Notes under the pieces: generated by a model
What the model was told of the DNA's origin: nothing
The model's input: the letters and a program-made list of their open reading frames with translations, nothing else
Database searches by the model: none
In this document: piece by piece, positions 1-10,000 of the stretch
How positions within the stretch are numbered: position 1 is the stretch's first letter
Layout: every line of letters starts with the position of its first letter
Made by a program: the position numbers and the translations under genes
NCBI GenBank assembly: GCA_051657905.1
Contig: JBOFLO010000039.1
Location: forward strand, 1 to 23,175
DNA from: JBOFLO01 sp051657905
Lineage (GTDB): Bacteria > Patescibacteriota > Gracilibacteria > UBA1369
Reading direction: 5' to 3'
DNA length: 23,175 nucleotides

Positions 1-723
1 CCACCCGAACCCCCAGAACCACCTGAACCTCCCGCCCCACCAGTAGTCAATAATCCCCCAACCTCCGGCGCCGGCGGTGAATATGGTGATGACCCAATTG
101 GTAATTATCCAAGCGATCCCACCAACCCCGAAACTCCAACTGAACCAACAGAACCGGTTAATCCCACCGACCCACAAAATCCTTCAGAGCCAACTCAACC
201 AACCCAGTCCCCAAACCCTGATCAACCAGGAACTCCTGCCGAACCACAATTTCCAACCCAGCCTTCCGAGCCAATTCGCCCGGCAGCTCCTCAATTCCCA
301 AATTCTCCAATTGAAATAATTGGTGAATTCACCAGCAATGCTCAAGCCATAATTCTTTCCAATCAAAATAATTTAATTCTAATCACCCTAATTCCCGCCA
401 CCACCTTCCTCCTCCCTATCAACAATTTCTACACTAACCTAATTTGGCCAAATATTTTCTTCAACAATAACATCTGCTACATCCAACCAAGATCCTTCAT
501 CGATCTTATTCAAATTAACAACGCCATCTACGCCCCTCTTAACACCACCATCTATAATTTATCCAACTGGGACGTCCTACTAATAATAGTGTTAACCTCA
601 ACACTAATTCTATTAACCGCCTATTATTATTTATATTGGCAGAAAGGACTCTCCCAACCTATTATCTTCATTCCAGCAGGCAAATCAAAAAAGCATACTA
701 AGAAAATTTCTAAAAAAGTTTAA
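1..723 (+). CDS. C-terminal part of a proline-rich membrane-anchored protein (5' end outside window)
   Basis: The frame is open from base 1 and ends at TAA 721-723, giving 240 residues without a start, so this is the 3' part of a longer gene. The first ~100 residues are a low-complexity spacer of Pro, Glu, Asn, Gln and Thr that opens with PPEPPEPPEPP. Two hydrophobic stretches follow: about residues 120-140 (NLILITLIPATTFLLPI) and about 198-218 (VLLIIVLTSTLILLTAYYYL). The protein ends in a basic tail (KSKKHTKKISKKV). This layout fits an exported protein whose spacer crosses the envelope and whose C-terminus sits in the membrane with a cytoplasmic positive tail. The functional domain is upstream of the window, so no function can be given. 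It lies just before the surface-protein block on the same strand. Confidence 0.75.
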   Translation, partial: PPEPPEPPEPPAPPVVNNPPTSGAGGEYGDDPIGNYPSDPTNPETPTEPTEPVNPTDPQNPSEPTQPTQSPNPDQPGTPAEPQFPTQPSEPIRPAAPQFPNSPIEIIGEFTSNAQAIILSNQNNLILITLIPATTFLLPINNFYTNLIWPNIFFNNNICYIQPRSFIDLIQINNAIYAPLNTTIYNLSNWDVLLIIVLTSTLILLTAYYYLYWQKGLSQPIIFIPAGKSKKHTKKISKKV

Positions 724-765
724 TAGTTTCGCAGTATGTATTTTCATAAATTCTGTATTCAGCTC

Positions 766-794
766 TTTATTGAGAGCTAATATTGTGTTATAAT
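766..794 (+). promoter_or_regulatory. Candidate sigma-70-type promoter for the 837 gene
   Basis: A perfect TATAAT lies at 789-794. The best -35 with 17-bp spacing is TTTATT (766-771), which is weak. It would start transcription near 801 and leave a leader of about 36 nt. Confidence 0.45.
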
Positions 795-836
795 TGACAG
801 ATAGTTTGACTCTGAAATATCATCTGATTGTCAAAA

Positions 837-2105
837 ATGTTCAGGAAATCCCTAATTTACATTATCTTATCGGCGCTAGTTTTCAGCTCCCCTGCGGCCT
901 TCGCAGCTCCGGGAGATACTACCGCTCCTTACACTATTTCTTATAGCGGTCGATTAACCAGTGGTGGTTTACCCGTAATCACTGCACAAAATATCCGTTT
1001 CAGTATCTGGAGCGACGACGATATCGACTTTGGTGATTTTACCGTTCCCGGCGGTATCAATACCTCTTCTCCTGGTTACGCCAATTGGTATGAAGAGCAA
1101 ACAGTAACCCCCGACGCCAACGGTTTATTCCATTTAAGATTAGGTACTATTAATACACTTCCTAATTTTACCGACAGTGTACATAAATTCCTTCAAGTTG
1201 AAGTTAAGCCAATCGCCAGCCCCGCCACCGACTACGAAGCACTCGATCCTGATGGCAATATAATGAATATTAATGACCGTCATCCACTTAACTCATCCGC
1301 CTTCACTATTAATTCCGATACCGTCGATAATCGTGATGTTGGAAATAATGCCGGACAAATACCCTTTTTAGACATGCTCAGTAAATTACAAATTTCCACC
1401 ATACCAAATGGTACAAATGAAAATAGTTTTATCTTAGATTTTGACAACACAGTCGCCTCACCCAATCCAATCACTCTGCAATTCGGTTCAGCTCTAGCCA
1501 GAACTCTTTCTTATGACACTTTAAACGGCTGGTTTAATTTTAACGATGATGTAAATATCGCCGGAAACCTAACCATCACCGGTACTCTTAATGGAGTGGG
1601 TGTCGGTTCATATAGTCAAAGCTCCGTTCGCGAGGCCGCCTATGCGGATTCTGTATATCAAGGAGATGGTGTTGATAATGAAGGTAAGCTGGAAATTTTC
1701 TTTCAGGATGTAGATGGCACTCCTGGTAACAATAATATTAATCACTATAAATGGAGTACTACTCAGGCAACTCTCCAGGATTTCGATTTAGTAACCAGAG
1801 TCACTGTCCCAGAGAATTTTATCTCTTTATCATCAACTCCCATCACTTTTACCTACAAAACGCAAACCGCAGCACCTGCAGATAATGTAGTAAATGTCAT
1901 AATTCAAGACACTAATGGTGCCAATGTTACCGTCATTGGCGGTGCTAATTTAACCTCCACAAATTTCACTACAGCCGGAATAACTTTTGCCGGAGGACCG
2001 GTTTTCACTCCCGGTCAGCAATTCACTATTAAAGTGAAATTGGCTTCCAGAGGCGCTGGAGCAGCTTTTGCCGGACGTTTAACATTTAATTACAATGGAC
2101 GCTAG
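837..2105 (+). CDS. Secreted surface protein with tail-fibre-like N-terminus and shared C-terminal beta domain
   Basis: The 422-residue protein starts with a clear signal peptide (MFRKSLIYIILSALVFSS, cleavage near AFA|APG). ATG 837 was chosen over the in-frame TTG at 828 because it begins the basic n-region directly. No Shine-Dalgarno is visible. Residues ~30-120 resemble the opening domain of many Patescibacteria surface proteins: YTISYSGRLTSGG, then NGLFHLRLG, as in some tail-fibre adhesins. A middle part (NVNIAGNLTITGTLNG-like beta repeats) leads to a C-terminal ~160-residue domain with HYKWSTTQATLQDFDLVTRV. The 2152 gene ends in a related domain. It is probably an exported structural or adhesive protein. 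No anchor motif is visible, and its partner or receptor is unknown. Confidence 0.75.
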   Translation: MFRKSLIYIILSALVFSSPAAFAAPGDTTAPYTISYSGRLTSGGLPVITAQNIRFSIWSDDDIDFGDFTVPGGINTSSPGYANWYEEQTVTPDANGLFHLRLGTINTLPNFTDSVHKFLQVEVKPIASPATDYEALDPDGNIMNINDRHPLNSSAFTINSDTVDNRDVGNNAGQIPFLDMLSKLQISTIPNGTNENSFILDFDNTVASPNPITLQFGSALARTLSYDTLNGWFNFNDDVNIAGNLTITGTLNGVGVGSYSQSSVREAAYADSVYQGDGVDNEGKLEIFFQDVDGTPGNNNINHYKWSTTQATLQDFDLVTRVTVPENFISLSSTPITFTYKTQTAAPADNVVNVIIQDTNGANVTVIGGANLTSTNFTTAGITFAGGPVFTPGQQFTIKVKLASRGAGAAFAGRLTFNYNGR

Positions 2106-2120
2106 GAAATTTTAGGAAAA

Positions 2121-2131
2121 TAGTGTATAAT
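2121..2131 (+). promoter_or_regulatory. Candidate -10 element for the 2152 gene
   Basis: TATAAT at 2126-2131 is preceded by TAGTG. No good -35 is seen. Transcription would start near 2138, only about 14 nt before the ATG, so the mRNA is nearly leaderless. Confidence 0.45.
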
Positions 2132-2151
2132 ATACAGATTTATAAAAATTT

Positions 2152-4197
2152 ATGAATAAAAACAAATACCCAACCAATAAATTTATGAAGAAATTTATCA
2201 GCTCCGTGAGCTTGGCAGCATTGCTTCTAAGTACACAAAGTACGGCCTCCGCCGCCATTCTATTCCAAGATGATACCTTCGACGAAGTAATGTCGGACGC
2301 TATCAAAATTGGTACAAATGATGCCGGTGCAGTTAACACGGCTATCCAATTCGGTAATGATGTAACTGGTTCTGAAAATGGTGTGATTAATTGGAACATT
2401 ACCTCCAACACTTTTGAATTCGATCATTCGGTAAGTATTACCGGTGGTATCAGTGCTACTGGAAGTGCGAATTTCTCAGGTACATCTCAAATGCGTTTAC
2501 GTGAAAATGCCAACCCAACTGCCAACTCTGCCTGTGCCGTGGTGGGTGAAGTTATTATCAACACAACAGCGCAACGTTTGGAAATATGTACTGTTACCGG
2601 TGGTGCCGGTGCTGCCACTTGGACAGCTCCTGCTGCTACCAATGCTGATTTATTAGACGGTTTAGATTCTGCTCAATTTTTAAGAAGCGATGCTTCAGAT
2701 AACTTTACATCTGGTACTTTAACTACTGACTCCGGTACTACTTTAGATGTAAATGGTGTGTTCGATGCTAGTGGCGCAACTCGTTTCGCTGTTAGATCGG
2801 GTGCTGCCAACCCTGGTACTTGTACCGAAGGAGATCTTTTCTATAATACTACTACTAATTTACTATTAACTTGTACGGCTACTGACACTTGGTCAACCAA
2901 CGGTGTAGATGATTTCGAATCAGTTTACGCTGCGGATGGTGACGATACTTTAACAACAGGTGGTGGTAACTTCACTATTGCTACTGGTAACGGTAACGTT
3001 ATTAACACTCTTGGTTCTGGTGAATTCGATATTACAACAACTGGTTTGTTGGATTTCAACGCCGCTAACTTTGATGTTGATACAACAGCTGCCATTACTT
3101 TGGATGCTGGTGCCGCTTCCAACTTAACTACTTCAGCTGGTGATTTAACTTTAGCTGCCACTGCAGGTTCTGCCATCTTAAACGGTGGTGAAGCCGCTGC
3201 CGATGCAGTTCGTATTAATGCCAGTAATGCTGGTGGAGGTATCGACGCCGACGCCGGTACTGCAGGTATCACTTTCGATTCAACAGGTGCTTTATCTTTC
3301 GACGGTGTAGGTGCATCTAATTTCACAACTGCTTCCGGTGCCTTAACACTTTCTACTACAACAACTGGTGCAGTAAACGTAACAGCTGCCGACAACGTTA
3401 ACTTAACTTCCGGTGCTGGTGACGATGTAACTATAGTTTCAGGTGACGACATTACCTTCGATGACGCCCAATTAGGTACAGCAATTCAACTTACTAACGC
3501 CGCAACCGCTTGGGCCGCTACTTTAGGTGGAGGTGGTATCGTGGATAACATCAACTCATTCACCACTACTAATGCTGGTGAAGGTGCAAGTAATGTTGGT
3601 ATCAATGATGCCGGTTCGTATTTCACAGGTACTGAAGTTGAAGCTGCTTTGCAGGAATTAGGTGCGGTAACTGGAGCAAATGCGCCTAACAATGGAGTTC
3701 TATCTTTCTACCCTGAATTCCCGGATACAGTAATTTTCCCGGACGGTACAAATAACGTTGGTACATTACAGTCATTGTATGACGATACTAATGATCAACA
3801 TTACTACGGTTGGACATCCAACAACGCGACTACTCAAGATATGGATTTACGTTTCAGATTCTCTCTTCCTGCCGATTTCTCCGATGTAAACGATTTCACT
3901 TACTCATTCAGAACAGGTACAACTACCGAAGCTGACAACGATGTTGAGTACAGAGTTTTCAATGCTACCAATGAAACAGCCGGTGATCCAACTTTGTGTG
4001 GATCTGATACTACCAATACCAGTGCCAATGCATGGACTGCTGGCACAATTACTGAAGCCACTTTGGAAACAGGATGTACTGGTGCTACAGCTTTAAATGC
4101 CGGTGACGTAATCGAAGTTGCTATCAAATTATTAGACAATTCCGGTGCGGGCGACTTCGCCAATGTTGGTATAGTAGCACTTGGCTACGATAACTAA
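2152..4197 (+). CDS. Abundant-looking secreted tail-fibre/S-layer-like surface protein
   Basis: This 681-residue protein has a signal peptide ending near ASA|AIL. The in-frame ATG at 2185 (MKKFISSVSLAALLL) would give a tighter signal peptide, but 2152 matches the -10 position. Residues ~165-200 carry the tail-fibre-type motif LLDGLDSAQFLRSDASDNFTSG. Residues ~280-450 are Thr/Ala/Gly/Asp-rich beta repeats of the type NLTTSAGDLTL. The C-terminal ~150 residues (HYYGWTSNNATTQDMDLRFRF) are related to the end of the 837 protein. Codon use is strikingly uniform (GGT, ACT, TTA, TTC, AAC), which usually marks very high expression. With the signal peptide this suggests a major surface-layer or fibre component. 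That role is inference; no SLH or lipid anchor is present. Confidence 0.75.
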   Translation: MNKNKYPTNKFMKKFISSVSLAALLLSTQSTASAAILFQDDTFDEVMSDAIKIGTNDAGAVNTAIQFGNDVTGSENGVINWNITSNTFEFDHSVSITGGISATGSANFSGTSQMRLRENANPTANSACAVVGEVIINTTAQRLEICTVTGGAGAATWTAPAATNADLLDGLDSAQFLRSDASDNFTSGTLTTDSGTTLDVNGVFDASGATRFAVRSGAANPGTCTEGDLFYNTTTNLLLTCTATDTWSTNGVDDFESVYAADGDDTLTTGGGNFTIATGNGNVINTLGSGEFDITTTGLLDFNAANFDVDTTAAITLDAGAASNLTTSAGDLTLAATAGSAILNGGEAAADAVRINASNAGGGIDADAGTAGITFDSTGALSFDGVGASNFTTASGALTLSTTTTGAVNVTAADNVNLTSGAGDDVTIVSGDDITFDDAQLGTAIQLTNAATAWAATLGGGGIVDNINSFTTTNAGEGASNVGINDAGSYFTGTEVEAALQELGAVTGANAPNNGVLSFYPEFPDTVIFPDGTNNVGTLQSLYDDTNDQHYYGWTSNNATTQDMDLRFRFSLPADFSDVNDFTYSFRTGTTTEADNDVEYRVFNATNETAGDPTLCGSDTTNTSANAWTAGTITEATLETGCTGATALNAGDVIEVAIKLLDNSGAGDFANVGIVALGYDN

Positions 4198-4246
4198 GAG
4201 ACGCATTGGTTAACTGTCAATAAAATTTTCTACAGTTAATTGTCTC
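4198..4246 (+). repeat. Intergenic hairpin, first copy of a duplicated element
   Basis: The arms TTAACTGT (4210-4217) and ACAGTTAA (4232-4239) are a perfect 8-bp inverted repeat, flanked by GAGAC (4198-4202) and GTCTC (4242-4246), which can also pair. A diverged copy lies at 6907-6934. In both places it sits about 50 nt before the GC-rich terminator hairpin. Confidence 0.5.
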
Positions 4247-4267
4247 AAAACTAGCAGATAGAAAACA

Positions 4268-4300
4268 AAATACGGCCGATCATCTGATCCGGCCGTATTT
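4268..4300 (+). terminator. Rho-independent-type terminator, first copy
   Basis: An 11-bp perfect stem joins AAATACGGCCG (4268-4278) to CGGCCGTATTT (4290-4300) around an 11-nt loop. It ends the 2152 transcript. The core is identical to the hairpin at 6963-6995. The short T run and flanking A run could also work in the other direction. Confidence 0.7.
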
Positions 4301-4314
4301 GAATTATCCCCCAA

Positions 4315-4345
4315 TTGCTGCTAACATACTTGAACAATTTAATAT
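4315..4345 (+). promoter_or_regulatory. Possible promoter conserved between the two paralog genes
   Basis: TTGCTG (4315-4320) and TTAATAT (4339-4345) recur with exactly the same 24-bp offset before the next paralog (7010-7015 and 7034-7040: TTGCTG, TTAATCT). The -10-like part is weak, so the call rests mainly on this conservation. Confidence 0.3.
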
Positions 4346-4356
4346 GTAAAAAATAC

Positions 4357-6861
4357 ATGAAAAATACGCGCACCTCTCCGCTCTCTTTGGTCAAATTTTT
4401 AATCCAATCCAGTTTGCTGATTGGATTATTTTTTGCCACGAGTTCCATAGCTCAGGCCGCCACCATTACGGTCAACAGCTTAGCTACCACAGTAGCCAAC
4501 GATAGCCAATGTACTCTGCCGGAAGCCATCACTTCCGCCAACAACAATTCCGCCGGTACAACCAATTGTACTGCCGGTTCTGGAGCAGACACTATCGTCT
4601 TTAGTGTTTCTGGTACTATTAACATCAGTGGAGCAAATCTAACTAATATTACTTCACCAATGACTATCAATGGTGGAAGCAATATCGTTATCGATGCAAA
4701 CAATACCAACAATCGCCGTATTTTCAACCTGACTAGCGCTGCTAATCCCGTCACTATTCAAAACATCACTTTGCAGGAAGGTAGACAAAGCAATGGTGGA
4801 TGTATCAACACCGCCGGTAATATTTCTTTAACAATCACCAACTCTACAATTTCTAATTGTACAGCAACCAGTGGAGGTGGAGCGATTTATTTTGGAGACA
4901 ATACTAATCCATCTCTTACTCTTACCAATGTCAGTCTATTAAATAATACTGCTGCTGGTAATGGTGGAGCGATTTACGCTGACGATGGAACTGACATCAC
5001 TGCAACCAATTTAACCGCCACTGGCAACTCTGCTCCCAGCGGTTCAGGTGCAGTAATTTATTACAATGCTTACGGAGTTAACGCTTCCAACGTAGTTATT
5101 ACAGGTACTTCCAATATCTCTTTCAATGACGCCCCAGGTGGTGCAATTTACATCAGACATGACGATGGGCATTTAATTGCTGGTGTAACTTTCGAAGGAA
5201 ATGAAGCTGGTGTTTCCGGCACAAGCAGTGGTAATGGTGCTGCTATCCAAACTTTAGGAAACGCTGACATTACTATTTCTAATAATAATTTCATTGAAAA
5301 TTTCGCCTATTTATGGGGATCAGGTGGAGCTATCGAAATCAACAATGCCGTTAGCGCAATTATCGAAAACAATACTTTCGATGCTAATGAAAGTCCATAT
5401 GGTGGAGCTATTCACGTCGGCCAAGGAAATGTGACTATTCGTAAAAATGCTTTCTTAAATAACGAAGCTTTCGATGAAGGAGGTGCACTCTATCTTAGTG
5501 AAAGTGGTGGACCAAAACCAGTTATTTCTATCACTAATAATACTTTCGATGGAAATATCGCCAACTCAGATGGAGGTGGAGTAATCCGTAATCGTGCCGG
5601 TATCGCCACTATTTACAACAACACTTTCACCAACAATAGTACTCCAGGCGCTGGTGCAGTAATTTTGGCGGACACTTTAAGTGAAACTTCTTTCGCCAAT
5701 AATATTTTTGACGACAATTCTGGTTCTGCAACTTGTTCTGTCGGCTCACCAGTTTCTTGGACCAATCAAGGTGACAATTTCTTCGATTCAGCAACTGGAT
5801 GTTCATCAGTAGGAAGTGACATCATTGCTTCTTCTGCCAACCTTGGCTCACTCGCTCTAAACAGCGGAACCACTTTAAACCGTTTGCCTAACACAGGCAG
5901 TCCGGTTATCGATGTTGCTAGCGCCACTTACGCTCCAGCCGACGATCAACGTGGAGTATCCAGACCTCAAGGATCTTCCGACGATATGGGTTCAGTAGAA
6001 TTCGACGCCCCTGCGGACACAACTGCTCCAATTATTGCTCAAGTAACAGCCGTACCCTCCCCTACCAACGACTCAACTCCCAACTACACTTTTTCCTCCG
6101 ACGAAGCTGGGACAATTACCTATGGTGGAGATTGTTCTTCAGCTACTACTTCCGCAACTGTTGGAAACAATACAGTCACTTTCAATTCCTTATCTGACGG
6201 CACACACAGTAATTGTACAGTTCGTGTAACCGACGCAGCTTCTAATCAAAGTAATTTATTAAATGTAAATTCCTTCACTATTGATACCGCTGCTCCAATT
6301 ATTGCTCAAGTAACAGCAGTCCCAACCCCAACCGCTGACACAACTCCCGACTATACTTTCTCCTCCACTGAAGTTGGAACAATTACTTACGGCGGTTCAT
6401 GTTCATCAGCAACAACTTCCGCAACAGTAGGAAACAACACTGTAACTTTCAACACTTTATCTGCCGGCACTTACGCCAACTGTACTATCAAAGTTACAGG
6501 CACAGATATGAATGACAGTAATACTTTGAACATCCCAAGTTTCACTATCGACACAATTTCTCCAAATCTAACTGCCATCGTTCGCGCTTCTGCCAATCCT
6601 TCCAGCGCCAGCACAGTTGATTTCACAGTAACTTTCTCTGAAAGCGTAACTGGAGTTGATGTTGCAGATTTCGTTCTTCACACTAGCGGTACAGTTTCAG
6701 CAAATATTAATTCTGTAACTGCCGGTCCAGGTGTTTATAACGTTAATGTTAACAGCATCACTGGTAGCGGAACTTTGCGTTTGGATCTTGCTGACACAAC
6801 CAGCATTCAAGATATTGCCGGAAATCTTTTGGACAATCTTCAGGCTTACATCATCCAATAA
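4357..6861 (+). CDS. Secreted CSLREA-type right-handed beta-helix protein with Ig-like repeats, no anchor
   Basis: The 834-residue protein starts at ATG 4357. The upstream TTG at 4315 lies in the probable promoter. A signal peptide (LIGLFFATSSIAQAA) leads into ITVNSLATTV..CTLPEAI, a variant of the CSLREAI motif that opens many bacterial beta-helix surface proteins. Residues ~60-500 are Asn/Gly/Thr-rich parallel beta-helix turns (GGAIYF, GGAIEI, NNTF). A choice-of-anchor-Q-like segment follows (SPVIDVASATYAPADDQRGVSRP). Two ~88-residue Ig-like repeats follow, each with a Cys pair (GGDCSS and SNCT). A last domain (VDFTVTFSESVTGVDVADF) leads to the stop. It is closely related to the next gene but lacks that gene's extra Ig repeats, Gly linker and SLH domains, so how it is retained on the cell is unclear. 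Confidence 0.8.
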   Translation: MKNTRTSPLSLVKFLIQSSLLIGLFFATSSIAQAATITVNSLATTVANDSQCTLPEAITSANNNSAGTTNCTAGSGADTIVFSVSGTINISGANLTNITSPMTINGGSNIVIDANNTNNRRIFNLTSAANPVTIQNITLQEGRQSNGGCINTAGNISLTITNSTISNCTATSGGGAIYFGDNTNPSLTLTNVSLLNNTAAGNGGAIYADDGTDITATNLTATGNSAPSGSGAVIYYNAYGVNASNVVITGTSNISFNDAPGGAIYIRHDDGHLIAGVTFEGNEAGVSGTSSGNGAAIQTLGNADITISNNNFIENFAYLWGSGGAIEINNAVSAIIENNTFDANESPYGGAIHVGQGNVTIRKNAFLNNEAFDEGGALYLSESGGPKPVISITNNTFDGNIANSDGGGVIRNRAGIATIYNNTFTNNSTPGAGAVILADTLSETSFANNIFDDNSGSATCSVGSPVSWTNQGDNFFDSATGCSSVGSDIIASSANLGSLALNSGTTLNRLPNTGSPVIDVASATYAPADDQRGVSRPQGSSDDMGSVEFDAPADTTAPIIAQVTAVPSPTNDSTPNYTFSSDEAGTITYGGDCSSATTSATVGNNTVTFNSLSDGTHSNCTVRVTDAASNQSNLLNVNSFTIDTAAPIIAQVTAVPTPTADTTPDYTFSSTEVGTITYGGSCSSATTSATVGNNTVTFNTLSAGTYANCTIKVTGTDMNDSNTLNIPSFTIDTISPNLTAIVRASANPSSASTVDFTVTFSESVTGVDVADFVLHTSGTVSANINSVTAGPGVYNVNVNSITGSGTLRLDLADTTSIQDIAGNLLDNLQAYIIQ

Positions 6862-6906
6862 TTCCAGCGAAAACAAAGGGCTCTCTTAGCCACGAAACCT
6901 CTGAGC

Positions 6907-6934
6907 TAACTGTCAACAAAGATTTCAACGGTTA
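6907..6934 (+). repeat. Intergenic hairpin, second copy of the duplicated element
   Basis: TAACTGT (6907-6913) pairs with ACGGTTA (6928-6934) through one wobble. It matches the hairpin at 4210-4239 in position and arm sequence while the loop has diverged, so the pairing is largely preserved. Confidence 0.4.
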
Positions 6935-6962
6935 AATGCACAGAAAATCTTTATAGCAAAGC

Positions 6963-6995
6963 AAAAACGGCCGATCATCTGATCCGGCCGTTTTT
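6963..6995 (+). terminator. Rho-independent-type terminator, second copy
   Basis: AAAAACGGCCG (6963-6973) pairs with CGGCCGTTTTT (6985-6995) around the same 11-nt loop as the hairpin at 4268-4300. The five A and five T residues make it a good bidirectional terminator between the two paralog genes. Confidence 0.75.
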
Positions 6996-7059
6996 GAAAT
7001 ACAAGACATTTGCTGTTAATATACTTAGACAAATTAATCTGCAAAATAAAACATTTGTC

Positions 7060-10000
7060 ATGAACATTCTGCGCAATTCCCTTTCATCCCCATTCAAATT
7101 ATTAATCCAGTCAGGCTTCCTGATTGGATTATTTTTTGCCACCACTTTAACCGCTCAAGCCGCCACCATCACGGCGAACAGTTTACTGACAACCGTAGCC
7201 AATGATGCGATATGTACACTGCCGGAAGCAATCACTTCGGCAAATAACAACGCAGCTGGCACGACCAATTGTACCGCTGGTTCGGGAGCAGATATTATCA
7301 ACTTCAGCGTTTCTGGTACAATTGACATCAGTGGGGCAAATCTAACTCAATTAACTTCACCAATCACCATTGATGGTGGAAGCAATATTACTATTGATGC
7401 TAATAATACTGCTTCTCGCCGCATTTTTGATCTTTCCAGTGCTGCCACTCCCGTTGCCATTCAAAACATTACTCTGCGCGAAGGTAATCAAACTAGTGGT
7501 GGATGTATTACTACTGCCGGAAATATTTCTCTAACTATAACCAATTCCACGATTTCTAATTGTACCGCTTCTAGTGATGGAGGCGCAATTTTCTTCGGTG
7601 ATAATACTAATCCTTCTTTAATCCTTACCAATGTTAGTCTTTTAAACAATACTTCTACTGGTGGTGAAGGTGGAGCTGTTTTCGGTGACGATGGGACTGA
7701 TATCACTGCAACAAATTTAATTGCTACGGGTAACTCTGCTCCTACTGGTTCTGGAGCGGTAATTTACTACAATGCTTATCAAGCCAACGCCTCCAATGTG
7801 ACAATTACAGGTGCTTCCAACATTTCTAATAATTCTGCACCTGGAGGTGCCATTTCTATTCGAGCCGATGATGGGCATTTAATTTCCGGAGTTACTTTTA
7901 ATGCAAATATTGGTGGTGTTCCAGCAGTCACTGCTGGTAATGGTGGGGCTATTCAAACCTTGGGTGTCGCCGATATTACTATCTCCAATAATACTTTTAC
8001 CAACAATATTACATACAATTTTGGTTCAGGCGGTGCCATCGAAATTGGGGACGCAGCTAATGCTATTATTGAAAATAACACTTTTACTACTAATGAAAGT
8101 GATTACGGGGGAGCGATCCACGTAGCCGAAGGAACTGTGGCTATTCGTAAAAATGCCTTTCTTGGTAATGAAGCAGTTGATGAAGGTGGCGCAATTTATT
8201 TGAGTGAATCGGGTGGAGGTGGACCAGATGTTTCTATTCAAAATAACACTTTCGATTCCAATATCGCGAATAGTGATGGAGGTGGAGCTATTCGTAATCG
8301 TTTTGGTAATGCTCAAATTTATAATAATACTTTCACTAATAATAGTACTCCTGGAAGTGGAGCAGTTTTATTAGTTGATAGTGGTAGTCAAACTGTTTTC
8401 GCCAATAATATTTTTGATGACAATACTGGTACAGGAACTTGTTCCGTAAATGCACCGGTATCATTTACAAATCAAGGTAATAACTTTTTTGATTCCTCAA
8501 CAGGTTGTTCACCTCAAGGTTCTGATATCACTGCAGCATCTGCAGATCTAGGTGCACTTGCCTTAAACAGTGGAACAACTCTCAATCGTTTACCTAATGG
8601 AGGAAGTCCGGTAATCGACGCCGCCAGCGCCACCTACGCCCCCGCCGACGATCAACGTAGCGTAGCCAGACCTTTTGGAGTAGCCGATGATATTGGTTCA
8701 GTAGAAAACGACACGCCCGCCGATTCCGACGGTCCAATTATAACTTTCACCAATGATGTTGCCGCCGGCCCAGTTGGCTCCGACACAGTAACCGTCACCG
8801 CCACCGACATCAGTGGAGTATCCGATTTACAATACAAACTCCAAGCCGGCGCAGTCTGTAACGCCGGAAGTTACGGCGCATTAACCGGAACACCTTTTAC
8901 TACTGGTGATAACATTATTATTCAAACCACCGAAGCCAACAACGGCCTTTATGTTTGTGTGTACGCCGAAGACAGTTTAGCTAACAGCAGCTATCAAGGC
9001 TCTGCAAATGATTTCAATATCGACGCAACCGACCCAGTCATCGCCGAAGTAACTCCGGTCCCCTCACCTACCAATGACACCACTCCCAATTATACTTTCT
9101 CATCAACTGAAGCTGGCACAATTTCTTACGGCGGCGATTGTTCATCAGCAACCACAGCGGGCAGCTCAGGAAACAACACTGTAACTTTCAACGCTCTAGC
9201 CGCAGGCCCTCACACTAATTGTACAGTTACAGTTACCGACACAGCTGGGAACGCCAGTAATATTTTAGATGTAAATGATTTCACCATCGACACCACCGCC
9301 CCAACCGTCAACTCAATCAACCGCGTTTCTGCTGCTACAACCAATACCGATTCAGTTGATTTCACAGTTACTTTTACTGAAAATGTCACGGGAGTAAATG
9401 CCGCCGATTTCAATCTCACCACCACCGGCAGTTCTGCAGGATCTGTAAATTCTGTCAGCGGTGGACCAATGGTATACACTGTAAATGTCAATTTAATCAC
9501 CGGTGATGGAACTATTCGTTTAGATGTTATTGATGATGATAGCATTTTGGATTCAGCAGGAAATCCATTGGGCGGAGCAGGCGCAGGCAATGGTAATTAC
9601 ACCAGCGGTCAAACCTACACCATTGATAATACAGCTTCATCTATTGCTGAAGTAACGCCAGTCCCAACCCCAACCAACGATACAACTCCCAACTACACTT
9701 TCTCTTCCACTCAAGCAGGTACAATTTCTTACGGCGGCGATTGCTCCTCAGCAACCACAGCGGCCAGTTCAGGAAATAATACAGTAACCTTCAACGCACT
9801 TGCTCCCGGCGCTCACACTAACTGTACAGTCACAGTCACCGACCCAGCCGGCAACGCCAGCAATATTTTAGACGTAAGTGATTTCACAATAGATACAACT
9901 GCACCAGTTATAGCCGAGGTAACCCCAGTCCCAACCCCAACCAATGACACCACTCCAAACTACACATTCTCCTCAACAGAGGCGGGTACAATTTCTTATG

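Noticed and set aside
77..319. 80-residue frame in the proline-rich region
   Set aside because: Frame 1 is open from the window edge to TAA 721 and gives a sensible Pro/Glu-rich protein with membrane helices; this is its shadow.
2925..4163. Several minus-strand frames inside the surface-protein gene, rich in Ala/Val/Pro/Ser
   Set aside because: They are mirror images of GGT/GCT/ACT-rich coding sequence, with no starts or signals of their own.
7901..8316. Frames on both strands inside the beta-helix of the SLH protein
   Set aside because: Low-complexity repeats produce open shadow frames; the 7060 frame is continuous and has recognisable domains.
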